DNA of 64,000 nucleotides from Carboxylicivirga taeanensis (GCF_051851475.1 NZ_JBPUSJ010000005.1:62001-126000); one strand, 5' to 3'; positions 34,303-44,333 are shown, counted from the first letter of the stretch. Program-made: numbers and translations. Notes: generated by a model from the sequence alone, not told the origin.

Positions 34303-34679
34303 AATAAAAGCAAATAGTTGTCTACACTCTATTGTGTGAAATGGTTATTTTTCATTGGTTTGGAGAACTAAAATAGTTTTTTTGCCATTTATGGAGGGAG
34401 CAACGGTCATTCGTTTTGATAATTATGTATTTCATATTGATGAGTGAACGATTATTGGGTGTTGAATTTGATTTTCACAACGATTCAGCATGGCCTTAAG
34501 TTATTCGTTTATAGATGCCCTTGCTAAATTGCTATCGGCTATTTCTTCAAAAAGCGGTTGGCTATTTTGGGACATATCATAATATTTTAGGCTTTGGTAT
34601 TATAAAAATGGACGTTGATAAAATTAAGTTAGTCTGTTAATTATCAATTATTAAATTTACCCGAGATAAAAAAATTGTT
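34303..34679. other. intergenic region upstream of the exopolysaccharide cluster
   Basis: 377 nt between divergent genes, AT-rich, with no ORF. TAAATTTA at 34652-34659 is one base off the -7 consensus and lies 20 nt before the first gene of the cluster. A GGCTATTT direct repeat occurs near 34539 and 34560. No JUMPstart-like element or clear terminator was found. Confidence 0.35.
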
Positions 34680-35462
34680 ATGACCAGCCTCCGAAATTAT
34701 TTTCTTAAAGCATTTGTTTTTTTTAGCCTCCTTATTGTTTTTGGGTCTTGCGTGCCGCAAAAGGATGTGGTGTATATTCAGGATACCGATGAGGTGAGTG
34801 AATTACACAGTTACCACAATCCTCGCAGCAAGAATTTGATTAAAGCATTTGACCAGCTTTATATTCAGGTAAACAGTTTTGATGATGGGCGTATCAACTT
34901 TATGAGTAATGATGCGAACCGCTATGGTGGTGGCCGCTCTGAGGCCGACTTAGCCATGGTGGCCTTTACAGTAAGTGAAGATGGGCATATAAACATGCCC
35001 ATTATTGGAGCCTTTAAAGTGGTTGGCCTTAGTGTGGAAGAGGCGGCCGAAAAGATTAAGCTTGAGCTGGAACAATACTTGAATACACCAAGCGTTAAGG
35101 TCTCTTTGGTCAATAAAAATGTGACCATATTGGGTAATGTTCTTCATCCGGGCCGGTATTTCTATGCCAGCGAACAGTTAAATATTTTTCAGGCACTTGG
35201 AATGGCTGGCGATGTAACCGAATACGGAAATCGCCGGTATGTGGTGCTGGTAAGGGAAAAAAACGGTGAAGTATTTAAAAAGCGCATTGACCTGACGGAT
35301 ATCGCTCTCTTGGGAGATGAAGAGTTTTACCTGTCTCATAATGACGTTGTTTATGTAGAGCCGCTTAAACGTCGACACTGGGGGATGCAAACCTTCCCAT
35401 GGGCACTTATTCTATCCGGAATTACCACGTTTGTTTTGGTGGCCAACTATATCAATAAGTAA
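34680..35462 (+). CDS. Wza-type polysaccharide export lipoprotein
   Basis: A 260-residue outer-membrane lipoprotein (lipobox FGSC, Cys24) with the polysaccharide export domain: residues about 50-140 include LIKAFDQLYIQV and GHINMPIIGAFKVVGLSVEEAAEKIK. An SLBB domain follows (VTILGNVLHPGRYFY...LNIFQALGMAGDV). A hydrophobic C-terminal segment (about 237-256) may span the outer membrane as the Wza helix does. Oligomers form the exit channel for capsule or exopolysaccharide. It heads a cluster of eleven genes on the same strand and is followed after 93 nt by its partner Wzc. Confidence 0.93.
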   Translation: MTSLRNYFLKAFVFFSLLIVFGSCVPQKDVVYIQDTDEVSELHSYHNPRSKNLIKAFDQLYIQVNSFDDGRINFMSNDANRYGGGRSEADLAMVAFTVSEDGHINMPIIGAFKVVGLSVEEAAEKIKLELEQYLNTPSVKVSLVNKNVTILGNVLHPGRYFYASEQLNIFQALGMAGDVTEYGNRRYVVLVREKNGEVFKKRIDLTDIALLGDEEFYLSHNDVVYVEPLKRRHWGMQTFPWALILSGITTFVLVANYINK

Positions 35463-35481
35463 CGCTTGTATTTCCGCCTGG

Positions 35482-35509
35482 CAGCCCAGAAGAGGTGTCT
35501 TTCTGGCTG
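35482..35509 (+). promoter_or_regulatory. hairpin between export protein and Wzc genes
   Basis: CAGCC...GGCTG plus an inner AGAAGA/TCTTTCT pairing form a bulged hairpin in the 93-nt gap. CTGGCAG also occurs twice there as a direct repeat. No T-run follows, so it is more likely a message-stability or processing element than a terminator (inference). Confidence 0.3.
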
Positions 35510-35555
35510 GCAGCGTAAAAACAGAACGAAAATCTTAAAGTCTAAAATACGATAA

Positions 35556-37916
35556 ATGAAAGAGCATTCTGATCAATATATCGATATAAAAAAGCTGATT
35601 GGTGTTTTAAGAAAAAAAGCCCATTATTATGCTATCGCCCTGCTATTGTGTGTGGTCATCGCATTTTTAGCAGGTAAAATGATTGCTCCAATCTATCAGG
35701 TGGCTTCCAGTATTTACATCAAAGAAAACAGCAGCATGAAGGGGCAGAAAACGGTGGAGTTTCTTCAAAGCTTTCAGTTGTTTGATCAGTCCCGTCATTT
35801 TCAGAATGAAATGCTGGTACTCAAATCGAGTCCTTTAGTGCGTGAAACTATCGACCAGCTTAATTTCGAGATTGAGTATTACGCTGATGGAACCTGGATT
35901 GATAGAGAACTATACAAAGAGTCGCCGTTTGTTGTGCTTTATGATTCCATTCACCCGCAAATGGTGGATGTGCCTGTTTCAATTGTTTTCCATGAAGACG
36001 GGAAATTAACGGTCAGTGCCAGTGCCAGCGAATATAGTGTTATTAATTATTCAACCGGAAAAGTTAAAAAAGCTAAGCAGACTGTCGAACTTCAAACCAC
36101 CTGTTTTCAGTCGGATATGCTGGAGGATGATGCATATAAATTTCAGGTATATCTCAAAGAACCCAATAAATTGCCCCAAATACAAGGGCGTGAATTCCAT
36201 TTTGTTTTTCGGAATAAAGAAAAATTGGTGCGTGAAATTCAGAAGAACCTGAGCGTATCACCCGAAAATCCGGAAGTAAGTATTATTAGGCTGAGCCTTG
36301 AAACCACTTACCGGGAGAAGGGGCTGGATTTTATAACGGCACTCACCGATTTGTATCTGCAGAAAAACCTGGAGCGTAAAAACCACTTTGCCCTAAATAC
36401 AATTGCCTACATCAACCAGCAGCTGGATGAAATATCCGACTCACTTAATGTAGCGGAAAAACAGCTCGAGAGTTTTCGTGCTGGTAACCAGGTGATTGAT
36501 ATTTCAAGCAAAGCCGGAAGAATATTTGAACAGCTTCACCAAATAGAGCTGGAACGCTCAACCATCGATCGGCAGCTTCAGTACTATAACTATCTGAATG
36601 AGTTTTTTGAAGACGATGATAACCTGGCCGATTTGGTTGTTCCTTCGTCCATGGGAATTAGCGATCAAACACTCAACGAACTGATTCGTAACCTCATTAT
36701 TCTGGTTAACCAGCGCAATGAGCTGATCGGTAAAAAGCAGCAGAAAAGCCCGTACCTAAAAAATTTGGAGGTGCAAATTGAAAGTCTCAAAAACCCCATC
36801 TCCGAGAACATTCAATTCTCCATCGGTACTTTAGAAAGTGCACTGGCTAACTTAGATGCTAAAATTTATGAACTGAAAACTAACCTCAAAGCTTTACCCG
36901 AAACAGAGCGACAGCTGGTGGGTTTTGAGCGTAAGTTTAAGCTCAACGATGCCATTTATACATTTTTGCTGCAACGAAGAGCCGAAGCTCAAATAGCAAA
37001 AGCCTCTAATTTGCCCGAGCATGAAATTGTTGAGCCGGCGCAAGTGATGACTAGAGTGTATCCCAATAACATGATCAACTATGGCTTGGCTATTTTCATG
37101 GGCCTGCTGTTGCCCTCTCTGCTCATCATTGTTATGAGTTATTTTGATGGTCGGGTGAAAAGTGAAGATGATTTAGCCGATTATAAAGACATCCCTTTTA
37201 TGGGGTCTATTTTGCATCATCCGTCTGAACATAGCGATGTGGTGATGAAACTGCCCTCAGAAGCGATTGCAGAAACTTTTCGTACGCTTCGCACGAACCT
37301 CTCCTTTTCGCTGCAGGGAGAAGCGCATAAAACCATATTGGTGACCTCCAGTATTTCTGGTGAGGGTAAGAGCTTTGTTGCCTTAAACCTGGCTTTAAGT
37401 CTTTCGCAACTTAATAAAAAGGTGCTTTTACTTGGCTTTGATCTGCGTAAAAACAATCAGTTCAGAGAGCAGGTTAAGGATGCCAGTCTTGGACTCACCT
37501 CTTTATATGTTCACCGGGCAACATTGGATGAGGTTATCCAAAAGTCGGAGCAATACAATATTGATGTTATCTCCTCAGGTCTGGTGCCTCCAAACCCAAT
37601 GGAGTTGATAAACAGTTCGGTTACCGACTCTGTTTTTGCTAGTTTGAAAAAGAACTATGACTACATTGTTGTTGATACTTCACCGGTAGGCGTGGTAAGT
37701 GATGGTTTGTTACTGATGAAATATGCCGATTTGAAACTGTTTGTGGTGCGGGAAAACTATAGTCAAAGAGCAGTGGTTAAAACCGTTATTGATGAGCTCA
37801 AAGAAAAGGGCATCGATAAGATTGGAATTGTGCTAAATGCCAGTCGTATGGAAGGAAAGAAATACAAATACGAATACTATGATAGTTATCGGTTGGGAGC
37901 GTTGGATAATAGCTAG
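35556..37916 (+). CDS. Wzc-type co-polymerase with C-terminal tyrosine kinase
   Basis: A 786-residue inner-membrane protein: first helix at about 26-46, a long periplasmic region with coiled-coil stretches (about 265-470), second helix at about 507-530, then a cytoplasmic BY-kinase (about 560-760). Walker A is SISGEGKS (K605), A' is LLGFDLRKN and B is YIVVDTSP. The tail KKYKYEYYDSYRLG is the tyrosine cluster that is autophosphorylated. It sets polymer length and couples synthesis to the exporter. A' reads GFD rather than the proteobacterial DAD, a variant common in Bacteroidota. No matching phosphatase (Wzb or CpsB) is present in the window. Confidence 0.95.
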   Translation: MKEHSDQYIDIKKLIGVLRKKAHYYAIALLLCVVIAFLAGKMIAPIYQVASSIYIKENSSMKGQKTVEFLQSFQLFDQSRHFQNEMLVLKSSPLVRETIDQLNFEIEYYADGTWIDRELYKESPFVVLYDSIHPQMVDVPVSIVFHEDGKLTVSASASEYSVINYSTGKVKKAKQTVELQTTCFQSDMLEDDAYKFQVYLKEPNKLPQIQGREFHFVFRNKEKLVREIQKNLSVSPENPEVSIIRLSLETTYREKGLDFITALTDLYLQKNLERKNHFALNTIAYINQQLDEISDSLNVAEKQLESFRAGNQVIDISSKAGRIFEQLHQIELERSTIDRQLQYYNYLNEFFEDDDNLADLVVPSSMGISDQTLNELIRNLIILVNQRNELIGKKQQKSPYLKNLEVQIESLKNPISENIQFSIGTLESALANLDAKIYELKTNLKALPETERQLVGFERKFKLNDAIYTFLLQRRAEAQIAKASNLPEHEIVEPAQVMTRVYPNNMINYGLAIFMGLLLPSLLIIVMSYFDGRVKSEDDLADYKDIPFMGSILHHPSEHSDVVMKLPSEAIAETFRTLRTNLSFSLQGEAHKTILVTSSISGEGKSFVALNLALSLSQLNKKVLLLGFDLRKNNQFREQVKDASLGLTSLYVHRATLDEVIQKSEQYNIDVISSGLVPPNPMELINSSVTDSVFASLKKNYDYIVVDTSPVGVVSDGLLLMKYADLKLFVVRENYSQRAVVKTVIDELKEKGIDKIGIVLNASRMEGKKYKYEYYDSYRLGALDNS

Positions 37917-37920
37917 TTAA

Positions 37921-39048
37921 ATGCAAAATAACAAGTTAAATACAATTTGTTTTGTAATACCCTACTATGTGACGTTTGGTACTGGCGGAGCTGAAATACA
38001 GGTTTACTACCTGATTAATGAATTTTTAAATCGGGGTTGGAATGTTGAAGTCCTAACTGGAGGCAGGGGCTTTGAAGAGACCGTTCGGCAGAGTCCTTAT
38101 TACGACGGACGGATAAGGTTTTTGAACTATCGGCTCAGAACCATTCGGAGTTTGGAGTTTTTTGATGTGCTCCGCTTGCTGTTCAAATGTAAAGCCCATG
38201 TTTTTTACCAACGTACCGATTTTGCTTTAAGTGGTGCTTGTGCCTGGTATTGTAAAATAAGAGGAAGGAAAATGATGTACGCATTGGCACAGGACAAAGA
38301 TGCATTCCGTAGCAAATACCAAACGGCATTGAAAGCGTTCAAATACCAGTCTAAAATTAAAAGAAGCATTCGCCATTTTGATTTTTACTGCATTGATAAG
38401 TTGGTGGAATATGCCAAACAAAATGCCGCAGCCATTATTTGTCAAAGTCGGCAGCAGCAGGAGTTCATTCGTAGTAACTTTACTCGTGACAGTTATCTTA
38501 TTCCAAGTTCGTTCCCGGTTAACACCACAAATGGGCAGCAGAAGAAGGAGAACATCGTGCTGTGGGTGGGCAATATGAGTAAGATTAAGCAGCCTGAATT
38601 ATTTTTGAAACTGGTTGATTATTTAGCTCATACAGCTGGATGGCGTTTTGTGATGATTGGTCGGGTGAGTGAAGATTATAAATCCTTAAGCCATCCGAAA
38701 ATCGATATACTGGGCGAATGCTCCTATGACGAAACAAACCGGTGGTTTGAGCGGGCAAAAATTTTCGTTAACACCAGTGAATCTGAGGGGATGCCTAATA
38801 CATTCATTCAATCGTGGCTCAACCATGTGCTGGTGCTGAGCTTAAATGTTAATCCCAATGGCGTGTTTGATGCACAGCATATGGGCCTCTGCTTTCATGG
38901 CGACCTCCAACAAATGGCGGCTAGTTTGGATGACTACCTCCAGGAAAAAAGCAGGTCTGATATACTCGAACGGGCAAGCTCTTATGCCCTTGAAACGTTC
39001 GATGTGCGTAGAAATGTTGATCAACTTATTGAACTAATAAATAAATAG
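37921..39048 (+). CDS. GT4 family glycosyltransferase
   Basis: A 375-residue cytoplasmic GT-B enzyme. The N-terminal domain starts ICFVIPYYVTFGTGGAEIQVYYL, with the glycine-rich loop of GT4 enzymes. The C-terminal domain has VLWVGNMSKIKQPELFLKL and SESEGMPNTFIQSW, the EX7E-like nucleotide-sugar site. It starts 4 nt after the Wzc stop codon. Donor and acceptor are unknown. A slight oddity is QSW in place of the usual EAM after the second half of the motif, leaving the second Glu replaced. Confidence 0.88.
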   Translation: MQNNKLNTICFVIPYYVTFGTGGAEIQVYYLINEFLNRGWNVEVLTGGRGFEETVRQSPYYDGRIRFLNYRLRTIRSLEFFDVLRLLFKCKAHVFYQRTDFALSGACAWYCKIRGRKMMYALAQDKDAFRSKYQTALKAFKYQSKIKRSIRHFDFYCIDKLVEYAKQNAAAIICQSRQQQEFIRSNFTRDSYLIPSSFPVNTTNGQQKKENIVLWVGNMSKIKQPELFLKLVDYLAHTAGWRFVMIGRVSEDYKSLSHPKIDILGECSYDETNRWFERAKIFVNTSESEGMPNTFIQSWLNHVLVLSLNVNPNGVFDAQHMGLCFHGDLQQMAASLDDYLQEKSRSDILERASSYALETFDVRRNVDQLIELINK

Positions 39049-39050
39049 AT

Positions 39051-40283
39051 ATGCGGGTTATCCACTTAACAGGAAAAGATTTTTATGGGGCAGGACGTGC
39101 TGCCTACCGGCTTCACAAGGCACTGTTAAAAAATGATGTGGACTCGCTCATGGTGGTTGGTGAGAAAGAATCAACCGATCCTGAAGTGATAAATATACAG
39201 CAGTCGGCCTGGGCTAAATGGCGGCGCAAGCTGATGATTAAAATCGAAAAAGCCCTGTTAAAACTCACTCCCGGCACTCTGTTCTCCAGTGGTATTTATG
39301 CGTTGCGACAAACGAAGCGTATTAATCAACTAAAGCCCGATATTGTGCATATTCATTGGATAAATAGAGGCTTTTTTGATGTTCGTTGTTTGAGTAAAAT
39401 TAAAGCCCCGGTTCTTATTTCCATGCACGATATGTGGTATTACACCGGAGGCTGCCACTATGCCACCAATTGTTTTAAATACCAAAGTAGCTGTGAGGGA
39501 TGTATTCGTGCAGCGAACCGTTTTACCGCGCAACAAGTCAGTCAATGGCAGGCCATTAAATCAACCGTTTATCAAAAAACAAATCAACTGGTTTTTGTGG
39601 GTTTAAGCCGTTGGATGACACAATGTGCCAATAATAGTGCCTTGTTACGACATCAGCGGGTAGTCAACCTGCCTAACTGCATCGATACCAGTAAGTATGC
39701 GCCGACAGAAAACCCGAAACAGCAACTGGGCTTTCAATCGGATAAAAAGCTTATTCTTTTTGCGGCTGTTGATGCCTTGTCGGATGCAAATAAGGGATTT
39801 GCCCTACTCGAAAAGGCCCTGTCCTTCTTATCGGCTGAGCGCTATGAACTACTTATTTTGGGCGACAAGGGAAAGAAAGCATTTGCAGATACAACCTTTA
39901 AAATTCATAACACAGGTTTTGTAACAGACGACGATTTGTTAATTAAGTACCTGTCAGCGGCCGATGTGGTGGTGGTGCCTTCATTGATGGAGAATCTGTC
40001 CAATATGATTATGGAAGCCCTGTCGTGTTCAACACCTGTAGTGGCCTATGCAACTGGCGGAAATGGTGACATGATTGAGCACCAGGTTAACGGCTATCTG
40101 GCCGAAGCTTTTTCAGCAGCCGATTTGGCAAACGGGGTTAATTGGTGTTTAGAGAATGATGAGCGCCAAATGACTTTATCCACCCAAGCGCGCGGCAGTG
40201 TCATCAAAAAATTCAATGAGGAATTAATTAGTAATCAATACCTTAAATTATATCAGGAACTAACTGCACCAAATGAAAATTAA
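39051..40283 (+). CDS. GT4 family glycosyltransferase (WcaC-like)
   Basis: A 410-residue GT-B enzyme. The start MRVIHLTGKDFYGAGRAAYRLHKAL and the segment ISMHDMWYYTGGCHYATNCFKYQSSCEGC are typical of the colanic-acid WcaC-type subgroup, with several Cys residues. The C-terminal donor site is PSLMENLSNMIMEALSC (EX7E). It starts 2 nt after the previous gene and overlaps the next, membrane-protein gene by 11 nt. The sugar transferred is not predictable. Confidence 0.9.
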   Translation: MRVIHLTGKDFYGAGRAAYRLHKALLKNDVDSLMVVGEKESTDPEVINIQQSAWAKWRRKLMIKIEKALLKLTPGTLFSSGIYALRQTKRINQLKPDIVHIHWINRGFFDVRCLSKIKAPVLISMHDMWYYTGGCHYATNCFKYQSSCEGCIRAANRFTAQQVSQWQAIKSTVYQKTNQLVFVGLSRWMTQCANNSALLRHQRVVNLPNCIDTSKYAPTENPKQQLGFQSDKKLILFAAVDALSDANKGFALLEKALSFLSAERYELLILGDKGKKAFADTTFKIHNTGFVTDDDLLIKYLSAADVVVVPSLMENLSNMIMEALSCSTPVVAYATGGNGDMIEHQVNGYLAEAFSAADLANGVNWCLENDERQMTLSTQARGSVIKKFNEELISNQYLKLYQELTAPNEN

Positions 40284-41496
40284 TACCACCAAAATAACAG
40301 ATTACCTGCTGGTTTACTTGCTGGTTGCATTTTCAGGTATTCCTTTCTTTTACCGGGCACGGGTTGAAGTTTTACTCGTATGCATGCTGTTTCCTTTAGC
40401 GGTTTTTATCTATCGACGAAAACGCATTGATAAGCTATTTATTGCTTATGTTGTTGTAGCGATGGTGATTCAGGCCGGACAGATGCTTAAGTTCTATTAT
40501 CTGCCCATGACCAGTTTTTTAGGTTTACACATTCGCCTCTTATTTGCCTATCTGATTATTCGCACCGTGGGCACCAAATTCCCGGCTTACTTTATCACAC
40601 TACTGGTCGTATCTGTGGTCATTAGCTGGTTGTTTTATTTCCCTTCGTATATTTCATCTTTCGAATCTTTGCTGACCGATCGGATTACGCCACTTTTTGA
40701 GCATCCATTTTATAAAGCGAGTAATTACAAGGTGCCCGATAACCTGATTGTTTACACCGCCAATACCAAAGGGGAGGCCATTGGTTGGTTAAAACGCAAC
40801 TCAGGCCCATTTTGGGAGCCGGGTGCTTTTGCCGGTTTTATCATTGTGGCATTGCTGTTCAATGTGATTATGAGTAAGCAGTTGCTAAATCGCAACGGTG
40901 TTTTACTCATGGCTGGCTTAATTACCACCTTTTCTACTTCGGGGCTCGTGGTGCTTGGCTTGCTGATTACAGTTTATGTGTATTTTCGTTCAAACCTGCT
41001 CAAGCGGCTATTGTTACTGCCCGTGCTCCTAATCGTCTTTATTACCCTGTACAATAGAGTTGATTTTATTGGCGCAAAAATTCAAAGTAAAATTGCCTTT
41101 ACCTCTCAAACATACAATACCCGTTTTAAAAGTGGACTAACTGATTTGAAGGATCTTACCAAAAGCCCTTTTGTTGGGCTGGGGCAAGCAAAGGAAACCC
41201 GTTTCGCAGGCGAAACTGATGAACGAACCATCCACCGAAACAATGGTGTCACCAACTTTCTGGCCACCTTTGGTTTAGTAGGGTTTTCACTCTATTTTAT
41301 ATTGATGTACAGCTCTTTTCAGAGCCTATGCAATTATTACGGTTTCGATCGCCGTTTTGCAGTATGGGCTTTGCTTATTATCCTGATGATTGGGTTTTCC
41401 GAAGAATATTTTAGCAAAGTATTTTTTATGGCCTTAAGCATGATGGTCATCTTGTTTGCCGGTCGTGATGAAACAATTGATAAAAGCCATGTCTGA
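40273..41496 (+). CDS. Wzy-type polymerase / O-antigen ligase-like membrane protein
   Basis: A 407-residue protein with about ten transmembrane helices and a long polar loop between residues 140 and 185. NSGPFWEPGAFAGFIIVALLF is a motif often seen in Wzy/WaaL-related proteins, and TRFKSGLTDLKDLTKSPFVGLGQ with a later HRNNGVTNFLATFG resembles the large-loop and arginine-rich regions of these enzymes. As the only such protein in the cluster it is the likely polymerase joining repeat units in the periplasm. It overlaps the preceding gene by 11 nt. Confidence 0.82.
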   Translation: MKINTTKITDYLLVYLLVAFSGIPFFYRARVEVLLVCMLFPLAVFIYRRKRIDKLFIAYVVVAMVIQAGQMLKFYYLPMTSFLGLHIRLLFAYLIIRTVGTKFPAYFITLLVVSVVISWLFYFPSYISSFESLLTDRITPLFEHPFYKASNYKVPDNLIVYTANTKGEAIGWLKRNSGPFWEPGAFAGFIIVALLFNVIMSKQLLNRNGVLLMAGLITTFSTSGLVVLGLLITVYVYFRSNLLKRLLLLPVLLIVFITLYNRVDFIGAKIQSKIAFTSQTYNTRFKSGLTDLKDLTKSPFVGLGQAKETRFAGETDERTIHRNNGVTNFLATFGLVGFSLYFILMYSSFQSLCNYYGFDRRFAVWALLIILMIGFSEEYFSKVFFMALSMMVILFAGRDETIDKSHV

Positions 41497-41498
41497 CT

Positions 41499-42368
41499 AT
41501 GAAAGTATTTGTAGTAATAGCGGTATTTAACCGGATAGAACATACTTTGGAATGTTTGCGTTTGCTGGATAAGCAGGATCATAAAGATTTTAGTACTATT
41601 GTTGTTGATGATGGTTCAACGGATGGGACTGCCGAACAGATAAGTAAGCTGTACCCTCAGGTGATACAGGTTAAAGGGACCGGTAACTGGTGGTGGGCCA
41701 AATCGATGAATAAAGGTTTTGAATGTGCACTTGAAAATGGAGCTGATGTCGTTATCACCCTGAATAACGATGTTATTTTCAACGAAACACTCTTATCCGA
41801 TCTTTTGGACTTGCATCAGCAGCATCCCCAAAAAATAGTGGGCTGTTTAAACACTACCATGGATGGACGTATCTTTTTTGCAGGTATTAAGAAAGTTAGT
41901 TGGTGGAAAGCTAAGGAGTATAAGTACTACAAGGCCTTTTCGGCACCCAATTATTCATTGAGTGGCGTCCACCCAACCGTTTGCCTCAACGGGCGGGGGA
42001 CTTTAATTCCTGCTGAAGCTCTGCGGCAAACACAAGGCTTCGATGCCGAACATTTTCCTCAGTATGCCTCTGATTATGATTTTATTTTGAGGGCTGCCAA
42101 GTGCGGCTTCGAGAGTTTAATCAGCTGGGATATTCGTATTCAGTCTGTTATTGAAGAAACAGGCAGTGGGCGAAGTTTTATCTGTCAGCCGTGGCGCGAT
42201 TTTTTGCGCTCTTTTACTAATCCGCATGCCTCCACCAGTGCCCGAATGCTTTGGTATTATTATAAGCGCCATGCCGGGGTGGAGATGTTAAGCGGATTGC
42301 CCTTACAGTTTATGCGAACAGTGCTCGCTTTTTATCGGAAACGTAATATTTTGGAGGAAGCAACATGA
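41499..42368 (+). CDS. GT2 family glycosyltransferase
   Basis: A 289-residue GT-A enzyme: VFVVIAVFNRIEHTLECLRLL at the start, TIVVDDGSTDGT for nucleotide binding, GNWWWAKSMNKG, and TLNNDVIF as the DxD-like metal motif. Overall it resembles rhamnosyl/galactofuranosyl-type GT2 proteins. It overlaps the next GT2 gene by ATGA (42365-42368). Acceptor and donor are unknown. No transmembrane helix is evident. Confidence 0.9.
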   Translation: MKVFVVIAVFNRIEHTLECLRLLDKQDHKDFSTIVVDDGSTDGTAEQISKLYPQVIQVKGTGNWWWAKSMNKGFECALENGADVVITLNNDVIFNETLLSDLLDLHQQHPQKIVGCLNTTMDGRIFFAGIKKVSWWKAKEYKYYKAFSAPNYSLSGVHPTVCLNGRGTLIPAEALRQTQGFDAEHFPQYASDYDFILRAAKCGFESLISWDIRIQSVIEETGSGRSFICQPWRDFLRSFTNPHASTSARMLWYYYKRHAGVEMLSGLPLQFMRTVLAFYRKRNILEEAT

Positions 42369-43327
42369 AGGTATCGTTTATTGTTATCGGAAAAAACGAG
42401 GAGTCAACGATTCAACGCTGCCTTCAGAGTGTGATAGATACCATTAAAGTTAACCGGCTGGAGGCTGAGCTGTTGTATGTTGATTCCCAATCAACGGATG
42501 ACAGCCGAAATATTGCTAAAAGGTTTTGCCGGGTCTTCCTCATCAATGGGCCTTGTAATGCCGCTATTGCCCGCAACATTGGGGGCCGGGAAGCCAAAGG
42601 GCAGATCCTCGTGTTTTTAGATGGTGATATGGAGTTAATGCCCGATTTTATGCCACACATTTTAACAGCTGAAGGGGGCTTAAAGTACCCTTTTGTGTCG
42701 GGTAACTTTATCAATTATTATTATGATACGGATGGTAATTTTTTGTCAAAAGACTATTACCGAAAAGTATATTGTGCCACCGACACCTATCAGCCCACAA
42801 CTGGCGGGCTGTTTGCCATCACCAAACAACTGTGGGATGAGCTGGGTGGCATGCGCCCCAAGTTTAAAAGGGGGCAAGACCTGGATTTAGGCTATCGATT
42901 GGCTCAACGGGGTATTTTATTGCTTCGCAAAAAAGAAACCATGGCCATTCATCATACCGTTGATTACAAGTTTTCTGCCCGTTTGTGGAAAGATCTTATC
43001 AGTGGAGCCGGCATGTATGCGCGTTCTGTTTTGTACCGGAGTCATTGGAATAACTCCTATGTACTGAAGCGCCTATTGACCAGCGACCCCACTTTACTTC
43101 TGTTGATTTTCTCAATAGTGGCTGCTCTTGTGATGCAGTCGGTTTGGCCGCTGGGACTGTATTTGCTCGCCACCATTGCTGCTGTAGCTTATGCCATGCG
43201 CAAACAAATGACGCTGCAGTTTTTTGAGCGTTGTGTGGTGCAAATTCTGCGAGATGTTCAAATGATGTGCGGGCTGTGCTTGTTTTTTCCCTCAAATAAA
43301 GTAAGCTATGTCTATGAAGAGCTATAA
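42365..43327 (+). CDS. GT2 family glycosyltransferase with C-terminal membrane segment
   Basis: A 320-residue GT-A enzyme: KVSFIVIGKNEESTIQRCLQS, LLYVDSQSTDDS, ARNIGGREAKGQILVFLDGDMEL (DGD metal motif) and GGMRPKFKRGQDLDLGYRLAQRG as the acceptor-side loop. Two hydrophobic helices near the C-terminus (about residues 245-275) anchor it to the inner membrane. It is coupled to the previous gene by ATGA and overlaps the deacetylase by 20 nt. Confidence 0.9.
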   Translation: MKVSFIVIGKNEESTIQRCLQSVIDTIKVNRLEAELLYVDSQSTDDSRNIAKRFCRVFLINGPCNAAIARNIGGREAKGQILVFLDGDMELMPDFMPHILTAEGGLKYPFVSGNFINYYYDTDGNFLSKDYYRKVYCATDTYQPTTGGLFAITKQLWDELGGMRPKFKRGQDLDLGYRLAQRGILLLRKKETMAIHHTVDYKFSARLWKDLISGAGMYARSVLYRSHWNNSYVLKRLLTSDPTLLLLIFSIVAALVMQSVWPLGLYLLATIAAVAYAMRKQMTLQFFERCVVQILRDVQMMCGLCLFFPSNKVSYVYEEL

Positions 43328-44333
43328 GTCTATCATCCGCAGATTATTGACCATTATGGCCGGTTTGCTGCCATTTAAGTTGCTAAGACGTTGGGCCGCT
43401 GCGGAGCTGGTATGTGTCAACTATCACAGTATCAAAGGGTGGGAGGGAGATGCCCTGCTTCAGAAACAGCCCTATCGTACGCTCGAGGCATTTGAAGCGG
43501 ATATTGCTTTTCTAAAAAATAATTTTCAGTTGGTGAGTATGGATCGGCTCGTCCAATGGAAAAAGCAAGGGCGTCCTTTACCCGAAAATAGTGTGTTTAT
43601 CACCATTGATGATGGTTTAAAAGTGGTGCATGATCTAATGTGGCCTGTTTTAAAAAAGTATGGCGTGACACCGGCCCTTTTTATCAACCCGGCTTTTGTA
43701 AATAATGAGGACTTGCATTATAAACGAAAGAGAGATCTACTGTTGGCGAAGTGCCGTAGTGATGTTACAAAATCCAGTCTGGAAGAGAAGTTTCCATGCT
43801 ATTTGAATCAAACAGTCAACTATAAAGACAAGCTCGATGCAATTACATACAACGATCGGATTCTACTTGATCAGCTGGCTGAGAAAGCAGCTATAAGTTT
43901 TTCCGCCTATTTAGCTGCGCAGCCGGTCTATTTAAATCAGGAAGAGTTGCAGGCCCTGCAAAACGAAGGCTGGTTGATTGGGGCACACAGTATGGACCAT
44001 CCGCCATACAGCGAGCTGCATGTGGAAGGGCAGGTGCAGCAAACACTCGATAGCCTTCGTTACGTGCAGGAGCATTTTGGTGGACCATATCGTTTAATGG
44101 CTTATCCGTCGAACGACAGTCACTTAAGGGTAGCTTTGTTTGACCAAACAGCAGCTGCCTGCGATTTGTCTTTTGGGGTGCAGGGCCTGAAGCAGGATGT
44201 TATTCCGAATCACATCCACCGTATCGCTTTGGAAGATACGGCCTGTAGTGCCAAAGCGGCCTTGAAGGCCGAGTATTTAAAGTTGATTATTCAAAAACTA
44301 TTTAAAAAGGCTGTTCACCAGCGAGAGGCATAG
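43308..44333 (+). CDS. polysaccharide deacetylase family protein
   Basis: A 341-residue NodB-type carbohydrate esterase 4-like protein. Motif 1 reads FITIDDGLK (the usual TFDDG with Ile for Phe), and motif 2 is GAHSMDHPP, matching H(S/T)xxHP, so metal and catalytic positions are kept. The start LVCVNYHSI is also typical. A short hydrophobic stretch near the N-terminus could be an anchor. It would remove acetyl groups from GlcNAc- or similar units of the polymer. It overlaps the preceding glycosyltransferase by 20 nt and lies 2 nt before the flippase. A second deacetylase lies two genes on. Confidence 0.88.
   Translation: MSMKSYKSIIRRLLTIMAGLLPFKLLRRWAAAELVCVNYHSIKGWEGDALLQKQPYRTLEAFEADIAFLKNNFQLVSMDRLVQWKKQGRPLPENSVFITIDDGLKVVHDLMWPVLKKYGVTPALFINPAFVNNEDLHYKRKRDLLLAKCRSDVTKSSLEEKFPCYLNQTVNYKDKLDAITYNDRILLDQLAEKAAISFSAYLAAQPVYLNQEELQALQNEGWLIGAHSMDHPPYSELHVEGQVQQTLDSLRYVQEHFGGPYRLMAYPSNDSHLRVALFDQTAAACDLSFGVQGLKQDVIPNHIHRIALEDTACSAKAALKAEYLKLIIQKLFKKAVHQREA

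Noticed and set aside
34303..34679. JUMPstart/RfaH-type antitermination element before the polysaccharide cluster
   Set aside because: No GGCGGTAG-like ops word is present on the + strand in this gap.
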